This document shows, piece by piece, positions 17,172-26,454 of a DNA stretch of 64,000 nucleotides (position 1 is the first letter of the stretch; each line of letters starts with the position of its first letter). Source of the DNA: Roseobacter sp. MED193 (lineage in GTDB: Bacteria; Pseudomonadota; Alphaproteobacteria; Rhodobacterales; Rhodobacteraceae); contig NZ_CH902583.1 in assembly GCF_000152965.1 (NCBI RefSeq), positions 1,055,002-1,119,001 on the forward strand. The letters run 5' to 3'. A program made the translations under genes and the position numbers. Under the pieces are notes generated by a model. That model did not search any database. It was not told where the DNA came from and saw only the letters and a program-made list of their open reading frames with translations.

Positions 17172-18514
17172 TTGCGACCTCCTGTCAGGGCCCTTATCCA
17201 GCCAGTCACGGCTTTGCGGTAGGTGGCCTTGTCAACATAATAGGCCATGCGCGCCAATTTGAGGTAGTTCATGCCCCCGGTGGCCCGCTCAAAACCCGCA
17301 GATTTCTCCTGTTTTAGCCGCGCTGCGCCAGCATTGCCCTCCTGCAACCCATTGATATAGCGGGCGACCATTTCTGCCTGCTCGTGACGTCCCTGCCAGC
17401 CCAGGCCGGAAGCCTCAACCATGCCCAGCACAAAGAGATCATCGCGGCTGGGATGCATGCAGTTGAGGTAGAGATGCGGTGCAGCGCCCTGCCAGTTCAA
17501 CAGCTCCTGATCGATAAAGGGATAGTGCAGCAAATAGCCTGTGGCGGTCAGTATCATGTCATACTCGGCTTTCGCCCCGTCGGTGAAATACACCGTTTTA
17601 CCATCGATATGATCAATATCCGGTCGCACCTTCAGGTCGCCGTGGCCCGCGTGGAACAGGATCAGCGAGTTGACGACCGGATGGCTCTCATAGAGCGCGT
17701 AATCCGGCTTGGGGAAGCCGTATTTCTGCGGCTCCCCCACGAACCATTTCAAAATCATGCCATCGACCCGGCGCTTTAGCCACATGGGAAGGCGAATGGC
17801 GCCGCCCATGGTATCGGCCGGTTTGCCAAAAACATATTTGGGCACAAAGTAATATCCGCGCCGCATGGAGATGTCGCAGCTCACCCCGTGGTGAATGGCA
17901 TCCACTGCGATATCGCAGCCCGAATTGCCTGCTCCCACGATCAACACCCGCTTATCGGCAAATTGCCGGGGGTCGCGGTATTGAGCTGCATGGATCATAT
18001 CGCCGTCAAACTGGCCCTTGAAGCTGGGCATATTGGGCTCCGCCAGGGTGCCATTGGCGATCAACACACCTGCAAAGACTTGGCTCTGTTCCTGCCCCTC
18101 GCCGTCGCGCCAGGTCAGACGCCAACCCGCGCCGCTGTCGCCAAGGGGTTCACAAGACAGCACCTCACAGTTGAAGGCGTAATCTTGGTAGAGGTCATAA
18201 TGCCGGGCAAAATCGCGAAAATAGCGCCGCATCTCCCGGTGCGAAGGGTACTCCGCAACCTCCTCTCTCATGGGAAAGTCGTCAAATTGAGTCATCTTTT
18301 TGGACGAAATCAAATGCGCGCTTTCATACATCGTCGAATGGGGCGCATCGATATCCCACAACCCACCCACATCGGAATGCAGCTCAAACCCCTGAAAGGG
18401 AATACCCTGCTCTTTCAGAACCTTCGCCATAGCCAGCCCCATGGGCCCCGCGCCAATCAATGCAAAGCTCCCCGCCGCGGCGCCGTTGAGCGCCCCGCTT
18501 GCCTGTGCCGTCAT
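17168..18514 (-). CDS. Flavin-containing monooxygenase (FMO/BVMO family)
   Basis: A 448-residue FAD- and NADPH-dependent class B monooxygenase. Visible: FAD motif GAGPMG (21-26), the FMO fingerprint FKGQFDGDMIHAAQYRD, and the NADPH-binding VLIVGAGNSGCDIA. It would oxygenate a soft nucleophile (N or S) or a ketone. The ATG at 18514 was chosen because GGAGG lies just upstream; an in-frame ATG-rich stretch 7 codons earlier lacks that. It is first in its operon and divergent from the TetR gene at 18594, across a 79-bp promoter region. Confidence 0.88.
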   Translation of the reverse strand: MTAQASGALNGAAAGSFALIGAGPMGLAMAKVLKEQGIPFQGFELHSDVGGLWDIDAPHSTMYESAHLISSKKMTQFDDFPMREEVAEYPSHREMRRYFRDFARHYDLYQDYAFNCEVLSCEPLGDSGAGWRLTWRDGEGQEQSQVFAGVLIANGTLAEPNMPSFKGQFDGDMIHAAQYRDPRQFADKRVLIVGAGNSGCDIAVDAIHHGVSCDISMRRGYYFVPKYVFGKPADTMGGAIRLPMWLKRRVDGMILKWFVGEPQKYGFPKPDYALYESHPVVNSLILFHAGHGDLKVRPDIDHIDGKTVYFTDGAKAEYDMILTATGYLLHYPFIDQELLNWQGAAPHLYLNCMHPSRDDLFVLGMVEASGLGWQGRHEQAEMVARYINGLQEGNAGAARLKQEKSAGFERATGGMNYLKLARMAYYVDKATYRKAVTGWIRALTGGRK

Positions 18515-18593
18515 TATCTTTCCTCCCATGTGCACCCTGGGGGTGCGCTTTTAGATTGAACGACTGTTAAAAATAGGGCAAGCTGTTTCTGAA

Positions 18594-19238
18594 ATGACTG
18601 GTAAAGTGCAAGAAAATCAAAGGCAACGCGCGCCCAGCAAGCGCTCCCTGGCCACCCGCGAGCGCATTTTCGATGCCGCAGAACAGCTGTTTTCTGAGCG
18701 AGGATTCGAAGGAGCTTCGGTGCGGGACATCGCCAAGGCCGCTGGCGTGCAGGGGGCGCTGGTCAATCATCACGGTGGCAGCAAGGAAACGCTGTTTGCC
18801 ACTGTAGTTGCACGGCGGGCGGATGAGCTGGCCCAACTGCGTCAGCAGGCCCTGGCGCAGGCGAAGGCCGCCGGACCGCTGACTCTGCGCCAGATTCTGA
18901 CCTGCTTTATTGAACCCTTTATCGACAAGACCCGCAACGGAGGCCCCAGCTGGGCCGCCTATGGACGGCTGATCGCCCATGTCTCGTCGGATAGACGCTG
19001 GCAGCACATTGCCCAAAGCTGCTTTGACCCAACCGTGAAGTTGTTCCTGGCAGAGATTTCAGCGGTATTGCCAGGAGCCTCGCAGCAAAAGATCAGCGCG
19101 CATCTGGTCTTTATGGTCTCTGCCATGTTGGCGCTCTGCACCTCGCGCTGGCGTATTGCCGGCCTCGCCGATGGCGAGACCGCAGAAGATCTAACGGAGG
19201 AACTGCTGGCCTTTTGCGAGGCAGGTTTCAGGTCCTAG
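18594..19238 (+). CDS. TetR-family transcriptional regulator
   Basis: 214 residues. The N-terminal helix-turn-helix is clear: RERIFDAAEQLFSERGFEGASVRDIAKAAGV (quoted in part, with ASVRDIAKAAGV as recognition region), then LVNHHGGSKETLF. The C-terminal ligand-binding half is helical. It is divergent from the FMO operon with 79 bp between the starts, so it most likely represses that operon and itself until a substrate is present. The gap contains AAC-GACT-GTT near 18560-18570 as a weak candidate half-symmetric site. It is convergent with ugpQ, 26 bp away. Confidence 0.88.
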   Translation: MTGKVQENQRQRAPSKRSLATRERIFDAAEQLFSERGFEGASVRDIAKAAGVQGALVNHHGGSKETLFATVVARRADELAQLRQQALAQAKAAGPLTLRQILTCFIEPFIDKTRNGGPSWAAYGRLIAHVSSDRRWQHIAQSCFDPTVKLFLAEISAVLPGASQQKISAHLVFMVSAMLALCTSRWRIAGLADGETAEDLTEELLAFCEAGFRS

Positions 19239-19264
19239 GCCCGGCTGGCGAGCCAGGTCGTTCC

Positions 19265-20224
19265 CTATTGGGCGGGCGCGTCCTGTTCAGACCAGACAAA
19301 GCCCTGGGCCAGCAACCTGCGCTGCACCCTGCCGGGATAATCCGTGACGATGGCATCGACCCCCAGACCAATCATGCGGTCGATGTCGGCGACTTCGTTC
19401 ACCGTCCAGACCGCAACGCGCAGGCCCAATTCCCGCGCCCGTGCCACCTGGATTGCCGTGACATCCAGGTAATAGGGGCACCAGAGCGCGCCAGCTTCCT
19501 GTGCCACCAGGTCGGGCACACTGACGCCCGCCACGGTCAAGTCGGGGCTCGCTGGTGCTGCATGGTCCTCGCCGATATCAGCGGCGTTTTCTGGCAGCTG
19601 CGTGAGGTAAGAGGTTGGCATTTCTGGCGCTTGTTTTTTGCACTCGGCCAAAAGCGCCCAGTCAAAACTATGCATCAAGGTGCGTTGAGTAAGCCCCAGC
19701 GCACGCACCTCTGCCACCACGGCGGCCACCACATCGGCGCGCGCCGTCGCATCTTTGAGCTTGTCTGGGTCTGATTTGATCTCCAGCATCAGATGCACAT
19801 CCTGATAGACTGGTTGCGCAATCAAGGCACAGAGATCGCTCAGACGCGGGATGCGAACCCCATAAAGAAAGGCCTGGTCAGGGAAACGCTGCCCATAGTC
19901 GCTGCGCCCGTCCAGGCCGCCAACATCCAGATGAGCCAGATCAGCCCAATCCAGGTCAGAGACTTTGGGCTCCTCCCCCTGCAACCAATTGCCCGACCGA
20001 TCCCGCACAATCGAGTTGGTCAAGCTGTGGTTATGGGTGATCACTGGCACCCCATCGCGGGTCATCACAACGTCGAATTCCAGCAGGCGCACGCCGCAGT
20101 CCAATGTAAAGGCAAAACCCTCCATCGTGTTTTCCGGCATAATGCCGCGCGCGCCCCGATGCCCAACCACCCGGATAAGACCTTCACGACCCGAAAAGGC
20201 CGCCACCTGCGGGAATTGCTTCAT
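19265..20224 (-). CDS. ugpQ: Glycerophosphodiester phosphodiesterase
   Basis: 319-residue GDPD-family enzyme that hydrolyses glycerophosphodiesters to glycerol-3-phosphate plus an alcohol. It shows the signature [18 protein letters not shown] (substrate/metal residues H, R, E, N) near residue 20 and [21 protein letters not shown], with metal-binding E, D and catalytic H. No signal peptide is visible, so it acts in the cytoplasm on imported diesters. It overlaps the ugpC stop/start by 4 bases (ATGA) and is the last gene of the ugp operon. Confidence 0.92.
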   Translation of the reverse strand: MKQFPQVAAFSGREGLIRVVGHRGARGIMPENTMEGFAFTLDCGVRLLEFDVVMTRDGVPVITHNHSLTNSIVRDRSGNWLQGEEPKVSDLDWADLAHLDVGGLDGRSDYGQRFPDQAFLYGVRIPRLSDLCALIAQPVYQDVHLMLEIKSDPDKLKDATARADVVAAVVAEVRALGLTQRTLMHSFDWALLAECKKQAPEMPTSYLTQLPENAADIGEDHAAPASPDLTVAGVSVPDLVAQEAGALWCPYYLDVTAIQVARARELGLRVAVWTVNEVADIDRMIGLGVDAIVTDYPGRVQRRLLAQGFVWSEQDAPAQ

Positions 20225-21276
20225 GCTTCCAGCCGTTTTTCTGTCGCAGGATCAAACAGATGTAACAGCTCTGACGCAACCGAGAACCGGTGCTGCGCAC
20301 CGGTCTCAGTGCTCACATGACCCGGAACAGAGGCCACCATCTCATGGTCACTTCCATTGAGCTTACCATGCAGCAGGGTATTGGCGCCCAACTGCTCCAC
20401 CATGTCCACATCAATCGCGATAGGGCCGTTTTCATCCGGTGTCAGATGCTCAGGGCGAATACCCAGCAGCGCGGCCCCGCGATAGGAAGAGATCGCGGGC
20501 AGTTTGGCTTGGGTCGACAGGACCATCGTGTCCCCCTCAACCATCGCCGGGATAAAGTTCATCGCCGGGCTGCCGATGAACCCTGCAACGAAAACCGAGG
20601 CAGGCCGGTCATAAAGCTCAATCGGCGTGCCAAACTGCTCCACATAGCCGCCGTTCAGCACCATCAGGCGGTCGCCCAATGTCATGGCCTCCACCTGATC
20701 ATGGGTGACATAGATCGAGGTCACCCCAAGGCGCTGTTGCAGCTTGCGGATCTCCAGACGCATTTGCACCCGCAGCTTGGCATCCAAATTTGACAGCGGT
20801 TCGTCAAACAGGAAGACCTGCGGATCGCGCACGATGGCGCGCCCCATGGCCACCCGCTGACGCTGGCCACCCGACAATTGCCGTGGCTTGCGGTCAAGAT
20901 ACTGGCGGATTTCCAAAATATCCGCCGCCTCTTCGACGCGTTTGTTAATCTCCGCCTTGGAGAGTTTGCGGATCTTCAGCCCATAGGCCATGTTTTCGCG
21001 CACCGACATATGCGGGTAGAGCGCGTAGTTCTGAAACACCATGGCGATATCGCGCGCCGAAGGCTCCAGTTCATTCACCCGACGGCCCGCAATTGCGATC
21101 TCGCCAGATGTGACGGTCTCAAGCCCTGCAACCATGCGCAAAAGGGTCGATTTACCGCAACCAGAGGGTCCAACGATGACGATAAATTCGCCATCTTTGA
21201 TTTCGCCCTCAACATGGTGCAGCACTTCGGTAGGACCATAGGATTTGGTCAGGTCGGTTAGTTTGATTTCAGCCAT
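20221..21276 (-). CDS. ugpC: sn-glycerol-3-phosphate/glycerophosphodiester ABC transporter ATPase
   Basis: 351-residue ATPase with Walker [11 protein letters not shown]-loop VFQNYALYP, signature [14 protein letters not shown], Walker B VFLFDEP, switch-His VYVTHDQ and a C-terminal TOBE-type region. It drives uptake through the UgpA/UgpE pair. It starts 12 bases after the ugpE stop, and ugpQ is coupled downstream. It is paralogous to the ATPase at 4198; the distinction rests on operon context. Confidence 0.92.
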   Translation of the reverse strand: MAEIKLTDLTKSYGPTEVLHHVEGEIKDGEFIVIVGPSGCGKSTLLRMVAGLETVTSGEIAIAGRRVNELEPSARDIAMVFQNYALYPHMSVRENMAYGLKIRKLSKAEINKRVEEAADILEIRQYLDRKPRQLSGGQRQRVAMGRAIVRDPQVFLFDEPLSNLDAKLRVQMRLEIRKLQQRLGVTSIYVTHDQVEAMTLGDRLMVLNGGYVEQFGTPIELYDRPASVFVAGFIGSPAMNFIPAMVEGDTMVLSTQAKLPAISSYRGAALLGIRPEHLTPDENGPIAIDVDMVEQLGANTLLHGKLNGSDHEMVASVPGHVSTETGAQHRFSVASELLHLFDPATEKRLEA

Positions 21277-21288
21277 TTGCGGGGCGTC

Positions 21289-22140
21289 CTATTTATCAGT
21301 TTCCGTCAAGCCCTGCACAAAGAGCTTTTGCATCGAGATGACGACAAAGATCGGCGGGATCATTGCCAGAAGGGCAGTCGTCATGATGATATTCCATTGC
21401 GGGCTTTGCTCGGCCGCCTCCAGCATCTGCTTGATCGACATGACGATGGTGGTCATCGAGGTGTCAGTGGTGATCAACAGTGGCCAGAGGTACTGGTTCC
21501 AGCCAAAGATGAAGAGGATCACAAAGAGTGCCGCGATATTGGTCCGCGACAGCGGCAAGAGGATATCCCAGAAGAACCGCATTGGCCCTGCCCCATCAAT
21601 CCGCGCGCTTTCCAGCATCTCGTCTGGCACCGTCAGGAACACCTGCCGGAACATGAAGGTCGCCGTGGCCGAGGCAATCAGCGGGATCGACAGGCCCCAG
21701 TAGCTGTTCAGCATGCCGAGGTTGGCGACGACCTCAAAGGTGGGCAGGATCCGCACCTCGACCGGCAGCATCAGGGTGATGAAGATCATCCAGAAGCAGG
21801 TCATGCGGAAGGGAAAGCGGAAATAGACGATGGCAAAGGCCGAAAGCAGCGAGATGGCAATCTTGCCCAGCGAGATCATCAGCGCCATGGCCAGACTGTT
21901 GAACAGCATCAACCAAACGGGGGCGCCTTCCGTACCGCTGAGGCCCGCGCCAAACAGGGTCTGGCTCAGATTATCCCACAGATGGGTGCCCGGCCAAAGC
22001 GGCAGTGGCACCTGGTTCATGCGGTATTGATCATGAGTGGCCGCGACAAAGGTGATCCAGATTGGCAGGGCAATGGCAATGACGCCAAGCACCAGCACAA
22101 AATGGGTGAGCAGCGAGGTGAGTGGACGACGTTCAACCAT
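21289..22140 (-). CDS. ugpE: sn-glycerol-3-phosphate ABC transporter permease UgpE
   Basis: 283-residue MalG-type permease with about six membrane segments. Its EAA loop is LESARIDGAGPMRFFWDI. The N-terminal hydrophobic segment (LLTHFVLVLGVIAIALPIWI, residues about 9-28) and the following VAATHDQ match UgpE proteins as remembered. Start and upstream stop share one base with ugpA (coupled). It is the partner of UgpA in the inner membrane. Confidence 0.9.
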   Translation of the reverse strand: MVERRPLTSLLTHFVLVLGVIAIALPIWITFVAATHDQYRMNQVPLPLWPGTHLWDNLSQTLFGAGLSGTEGAPVWLMLFNSLAMALMISLGKIAISLLSAFAIVYFRFPFRMTCFWMIFITLMLPVEVRILPTFEVVANLGMLNSYWGLSIPLIASATATFMFRQVFLTVPDEMLESARIDGAGPMRFFWDILLPLSRTNIAALFVILFIFGWNQYLWPLLITTDTSMTTIVMSIKQMLEAAEQSPQWNIIMTTALLAMIPPIFVVISMQKLFVQGLTETDK

Positions 22141-23021
22141 CAGTATTCCACCTTTCTTTCAACATAGCGGAATTGGACAACGGTCATGGCAATGACCAGA
22201 ACCATCAGTACCACGGACTGTGCCGCTGAGCCGCCAAGATCCAGGCCCACAAAGCCATCATTAAACACTTTGTAGACCAGGATGGTGGTCGAGGTGCCCG
22301 GCCCGCCCTGGGTCACGGCATGGATGATGCCGAAGGTTTCAAAGAAAGCGTAGACCATGTTGATGACCAACAGGAAAAACGTCGTCGGAGAGATCAGCGG
22401 CAGGATGATATTAAAGAACCTCCGCCCTGGGCCCGCGCCGTCGATCGCCGCGGCCTCAATCACACTATTGGGTATCGACTGCATGGCGGCGAGATAGAAT
22501 AAAAAGTTATAGGCGACCTGTTTCCAGGCCGCGGCCATAACCACCAGCGCCATGGCCTGATTGCCATTCAGATAGTGATTCCAATCGATGCCGACAAAAT
22601 CGAGGAAATAAGGAAAGATCCCAAGCGTCGGGTTGAACATGAATACCCACAGCGCCCCTGCCAGAACCGGGGCAACCGCATAGGGCCAGATCAACAGGGT
22701 TCGGTAGGCCATTGCACCGCGCACCACCCGCTGGGCAAACCCAGCCAACACAAGGGCAAACCCCATGGAGAGCGCCGCCACCAAAAGCGAGAAAATGGCC
22801 GTACGCCAAAAGGCATCCAGATAATGCTGGTCCTCCCAAAGAACCTCGAAGTTCTCAAACCAGACAAATTCGGAGCCAAGGCCAAAGGCGTCTTCGATCA
22901 GAAAGGACTGATACATCGCCTGACTGGCGGGCCAGATAAAAAACACCAGCGTAATCGCCAGCTGCGGTGCCACCAGCAGATAGGGCAGTGGCGAAGAAGG
23001 AAAGTGGACGCGTTTCAGCAT
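22140..23021 (-). CDS. ugpA: sn-glycerol-3-phosphate ABC transporter permease UgpA
   Basis: 293-residue MalF-type permease beginning [17 protein letters not shown]. The first membrane segment follows (about residues 12-35) and the EAA loop [17 protein letters not shown] lies near the middle. A 31-codon upstream extension of the frame reads through the ugpB-ugpA hairpin and is unlikely to be coding, so I use the ATG at 23021. Its ribosome-binding site is weak, which agrees with lower output than ugpB. Confidence 0.88.
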   Translation of the reverse strand: MLKRVHFPSSPLPYLLVAPQLAITLVFFIWPASQAMYQSFLIEDAFGLGSEFVWFENFEVLWEDQHYLDAFWRTAIFSLLVAALSMGFALVLAGFAQRVVRGAMAYRTLLIWPYAVAPVLAGALWVFMFNPTLGIFPYFLDFVGIDWNHYLNGNQAMALVVMAAAWKQVAYNFLFYLAAMQSIPNSVIEAAAIDGAGPGRRFFNIILPLISPTTFFLLVINMVYAFFETFGIIHAVTQGGPGTSTTILVYKVFNDGFVGLDLGGSAAQSVVLMVLVIAMTVVQFRYVERKVEY

Positions 23022-23091
23022 AGAGTGCCCCGTATTGTGCCCTGTGTAGTACCCTGCAAACCCCGCCGGTCTAACGGCAGGTAAAACGAGA

Positions 23092-23116
23092 CCATGCCGC
23101 CCTAGGGGCGGCATGG
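23092..23116 (-). repeat. Intercistronic hairpin between ugpB and ugpA
   Basis: Perfect 11-bp inverted repeat with a 3-nt loop: CCATGCCGCCC - TAG - GGGCGGCATGG. It lies 20 bases past the ugpB stop. On the transcript it is followed by TCTCGTTTTAC, a short T-rich stretch, so partial termination is possible. This strong element probably keeps binding-protein mRNA in excess over permease mRNA. Confidence 0.82.
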
Positions 23117-23136
23117 CTCAGATCATTAAGCAGTGC

Positions 23137-24438
23137 TTATTTGGCGGAGCGTTCGAACTTGCGCAGTAGGGTGTTGCCACGCTCGGCCGCTGCATTCAGC
23201 GCGTCGGTTGCAGACTTGTCGCCTGCCCAGACAGCTTCCAGCTCTTCGTTGATCACGTCACGCACCTGAACAAAGTTGCCAAAGCGCAGGCCACGGCTGT
23301 TCGGGGTTGGGGTGTTCAGGCTCAGCTGCTGGATCGCAGTGTCGGTGCCAGGGTTGCTCTCGTAAAAGCCCTGTTCTTTGGACAGCTCATAAGCGGCAGT
23401 GGTGATCGGCACATAGCCGGTTTCCTGGTGCCACCAGGCTTGAACCTCAGGCGAAGACAGATAGGTCAGGAACTGTGCAGTGCCCTTATACTCTTCCTCG
23501 TCGTGTCCAGCGAGAACCCAGAGAGTCGCGCCGCCAATGATCGAGTTTTGCGGAGCATCAGCCACGGAGGTATCCAGCGGCAGCATGGTCTGACCAAACT
23601 CAAACTCGGCCTGGCTCTTGATCGAACCGTAATAGGCAGAAGAGTTCATCCACATGCCACATTCGCCATTGGTAAACATGGGCAGACTGTCACCACGACG
23701 GCCACCATATTTGAACAGGTTGCCTTCGGACATGGCAGCGATGCCATCCAGACGGGCCGCAACCGCTTCGTTGTTGAAGGAGAACTCAGTGTCGAAACCG
23801 GCAAAGCCGTTTTCTTTGGTGCCCATGCCGATGTTGTGCCAAGCCGAGAAGTTCTCAACCATGACCCAGGACTGCCAGCCAAAGGACACACCGCAATCCA
23901 TACCGTTGTCGACCAGCTTCTGCGCGGTTTCCTTCACCTCATCCCAGGTGGTTGGCACAGAGGCGCCGGCCGCGTCCAATGCAGTTTTGTTGTACCACAT
24001 CACAGGGGTAGAGCTGTTGAATGGCATCGACAGCAGCTCACCCTCTGGGGTCTCGTAGTAGGAGACAACAGCGGGCAGGAATGCGTCACCGTCAAAGGCC
24101 TCGCCTGCGTCATTCATCAGTTTCTCAACAGGGTAGATTGCGCCTTTGGCAGCCATCATGGTGGCGGTGCCAACTTCAAAGACCTGCACAATCTGCGGGT
24201 GCTCTTTGGCACGGAAGGCTGCAATCGCAGCTGTCATGGTTTCTGTATAGTTGCCCTTGTAAACAGGAACGACCTTGTACTCGCTCTGCGTGGCATTGAA
24301 ATCTTCGGCGATTTTGTTGACGCGTTCGCCATTGGCGCCGCCCATAGCATGCCACCACTGAACCTCGGTTTCAGCAAAGGCAACACCCGCGGTTGAGGCC
24401 AGAATGGCCGACGTGCAAAGAAGTGATTTGATAGACAT
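23137..24438 (-). CDS. ugpB: sn-glycerol-3-phosphate-binding periplasmic protein
   Basis: 433-residue family 1 solute-binding protein. The signal peptide ends near VAFA-ETEVQWWHAMGG (about residue 22), and the WWHAMGG sequence matches UgpB. It captures glycerol-3-phosphate and glycerophosphodiesters in the periplasm. The start ATG has a GGGGAGAA ribosome-binding site. It is the first gene of ugpBAECQ and divergent from a LysR regulator. I saw no obvious Pho box upstream, so control by phosphate starvation is not supported by sequence here. Confidence 0.92.
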   Translation of the reverse strand: MSIKSLLCTSAILASTAGVAFAETEVQWWHAMGGANGERVNKIAEDFNATQSEYKVVPVYKGNYTETMTAAIAAFRAKEHPQIVQVFEVGTATMMAAKGAIYPVEKLMNDAGEAFDGDAFLPAVVSYYETPEGELLSMPFNSSTPVMWYNKTALDAAGASVPTTWDEVKETAQKLVDNGMDCGVSFGWQSWVMVENFSAWHNIGMGTKENGFAGFDTEFSFNNEAVAARLDGIAAMSEGNLFKYGGRRGDSLPMFTNGECGMWMNSSAYYGSIKSQAEFEFGQTMLPLDTSVADAPQNSIIGGATLWVLAGHDEEEYKGTAQFLTYLSSPEVQAWWHQETGYVPITTAAYELSKEQGFYESNPGTDTAIQQLSLNTPTPNSRGLRFGNFVQVRDVINEELEAVWAGDKSATDALNAAAERGNTLLRKFERSAK

Positions 24439-24507
24439 ATGAGTTCTCCCCGTTCATCTGATGCCCAAAGAGTGAGCAGAATTGACCATAATGCAAGTGA
24501 AAGTTTT

Positions 24508-24537
24508 TTGACATCAGACATAATAAAATGTTATGTT
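24508..24537 (+). promoter_or_regulatory. Promoter and LysR-type dyad in the ugpB/lysR divergent region
   Basis: On the plus strand TTGACA (24508-24513) and TATGTT (24532-24537) are separated by 18 bp, a plausible promoter for the LysR gene. An inverted repeat ACATAA-N7-TTATGT (24518-24536) lies over the spacer and -10 box. Its symmetric arms and spacing fit a LysR-type operator, and its position would allow autoregulation together with control of ugpB. Confidence 0.5.
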
Positions 24538-24573
24538 CATGCAAAATACCGCTACCAATTTGGAGCTAAGCCA

Positions 24574-25482
24574 TTGAAATTCAAGCTGAGGCAGTTAGAG
24601 GCCTTTCAAGCCGTAGCTCAGACCGGATCGGTCACGCGCGCTGCAAAAACTTTGGGCATTTCACAACCCGCCACCAGCCGCCTCTTGTCAGACTTTTCAA
24701 ACTCGGTCGCAATCGAGCTCTTTCAGCGCAAAGACGGCATGCTGATTCCAACCAGCGAGGCCCGCTATCTTTTGTCCGAGGTCGGTCGGGTGTTTGACAG
24801 CCTCCGTCATCTAGAGGAACTCAACCGTGACTTGACGGATCGTACGGCCGGGCATCTGCGTATTGCCTGCCTGCCGGGGTTTGCCAGCTCCCATTTGCCA
24901 CAGCTGCTGGCCACGTTTTTGCAGCAGCGTCCCGGGGTGAATCTCACGCTTGAGCCGGACCGCCCGGAACGGATCCTGGAATGGATCATAGGGGAGCAAT
25001 ATGACTGTGGCATAACAGATGGGTTTTCGGGGCATCCGGCGGTTGAACATATTGATATCGCTATCAAAACCGTATGTATCTTCCCACGAGGGCACCGGCT
25101 GGCCAAACTGGAGCGGATCTCGCCGCTGGATCTGGTGGACGAAAAAATCATCCACACCCGCAAGAGCAGTACCTTTTACAAAAGCCTATCGCAGGTCTTT
25201 TCAGACCACGGAGTCTTGCTGAATTCCTGGGTCGAGGTGCGCCAGTTTTCCACCGCTTGCCTCATGGTGGCTGAGGGTCAGGGTGTTTCGGTTGTCAGCG
25301 CGCTGGATGCGGATCAGTTCAAATCAAAAAACGTCGAAAGCCGCCCCTTTGAGCCTGAGCTCTATCACTGGCTTTCGATCCTGCGCCCCGCCTCTGGCAG
25401 CAGGTCCCTGCTCTCACTGGATTTTGTGGATACTTTCTTGGACAGCCTACAGCCCTATACCGTTGACACCTCATCCAAATAG
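24574..25482 (+). CDS. LysR-family regulator, probable regulator of ugp
   Basis: 302 residues. The N-terminal winged HTH reads FKLRQLEAFQAVAQTGSVTRAAKTLGISQPATSRLLSDF (quoted in part: SVTRAAKTLGISQPATSRL), followed by a periplasmic-binding-like effector domain. I chose the TTG at 24574 because the HTH starts right there and GGAG lies about 12 bases upstream; the 45 codons before it do not look like protein and cross the promoter region. It is divergent from ugpB, hence likely its regulator. It is convergent with a second LysR gene 18 bp beyond its end. Confidence 0.87.
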   Translation: MKFKLRQLEAFQAVAQTGSVTRAAKTLGISQPATSRLLSDFSNSVAIELFQRKDGMLIPTSEARYLLSEVGRVFDSLRHLEELNRDLTDRTAGHLRIACLPGFASSHLPQLLATFLQQRPGVNLTLEPDRPERILEWIIGEQYDCGITDGFSGHPAVEHIDIAIKTVCIFPRGHRLAKLERISPLDLVDEKIIHTRKSSTFYKSLSQVFSDHGVLLNSWVEVRQFSTACLMVAEGQGVSVVSALDADQFKSKNVESRPFEPELYHWLSILRPASGSRSLLSLDFVDTFLDSLQPYTVDTSSK

Positions 25483-25500
25483 GCCGGGACCGCCAAGCGC

Positions 25501-26424
25501 CTACTGTCCCGTCCTGGAAGACAACGCCTGCATATCGCGCCAGAGGCGATCCAATGTAGGTTTGTCGTTGTCTTTGTCACGGTAGAGCCGGATCTCCAGT
25601 GGGTGGCGCTGCGCGGCACCGCCCACGATCTGCATCCGGCCCGCCGCCAGCTCGTCCTTGCACAGCTCTTGCGGCAACCAGCCTAGACCAAATCCCTCCA
25701 TCACCATCGCCTTTACCGAACTGGCCAACGCGCTTTGGTTCACCACCAACATCTTTGGTCCGTCAGTGTTTTGGCGCAGGGCATGTTCCACCACCGAACG
25801 CAGCGCCGAAACCGTGCCGTAGGACAGCAGGGAGACCGGCTTTTTGGACGTGCTTTCAAACCGATGCAGCGGGCCATCAGGGCCCGTTTTTGATACCGGG
25901 ACAAAAACATCATCAGTCAGGGTGATATAGTCACAATTGCCCAGGGCAAGCGGCGCCAAAGCATCCATGGAAGGATGCCAATAGGTCAGGATCACATCGC
26001 AGTAGCGTTGCTGCAAAGCGGAAACAAACTGATCCGCCGCCCAGCCGGTAGAGTTCAGGTCGATTTCCAACCCGCCTTCGTCGACCATCGGGGCAATGTG
26101 GGTCTTGTAGTGGGTCATATAAAGCGACTGCGAGGTGGCAAAGCGAATGACGTTTTCCCCCGCCGCATCAATGATCTGGCAGCGCTCCAGCGTCTCATCA
26201 TAGGTGCGCAGCATCACCCGCGACTGGGCCAGGAACACCTCCCCCGCCGGCGTCAGCGACAAGGGCAAGGTTTGGCGGTTGATCAGTTTGACGCCAAACT
26301 CCTCTTCAAGCGCACGAATGCGCCGAGAGAAAGCCGGCTGGCTGACATTGCGCTCCTCGGCCGCGCGCGAGAAATTCTTTTGCGCAACGAGGGCTTCAAA
26401 ATCTCTGAGCCAGGCTATGTCCAC
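25501..26424 (-). CDS. LysR-family regulator at the end of the dpp operon
   Basis: 307 residues with an N-terminal HTH (WLRDFEALVAQKNFSRAAEE, NVSQPAFSRRIRALE) and a C-terminal effector-binding domain. It starts 30 bases after the dppF stop on the same strand, so it is probably cotranscribed with the peptide importer and may regulate it. LysR genes are more often divergent from their target, so this arrangement is unusual. The sequence is not close to the neighbouring LysR beyond the HTH. Confidence 0.87.
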   Translation of the reverse strand: MDIAWLRDFEALVAQKNFSRAAEERNVSQPAFSRRIRALEEEFGVKLINRQTLPLSLTPAGEVFLAQSRVMLRTYDETLERCQIIDAAGENVIRFATSQSLYMTHYKTHIAPMVDEGGLEIDLNSTGWAADQFVSALQQRYCDVILTYWHPSMDALAPLALGNCDYITLTDDVFVPVSKTGPDGPLHRFESTSKKPVSLLSYGTVSALRSVVEHALRQNTDGPKMLVVNQSALASSVKAMVMEGFGLGWLPQELCKDELAAGRMQIVGGAAQRHPLEIRLYRDKDNDKPTLDRLWRDMQALSSRTGQ

Positions 26425-26454
26425 TGTGTCATCCCGTTTATCATGTCCGGGGCC

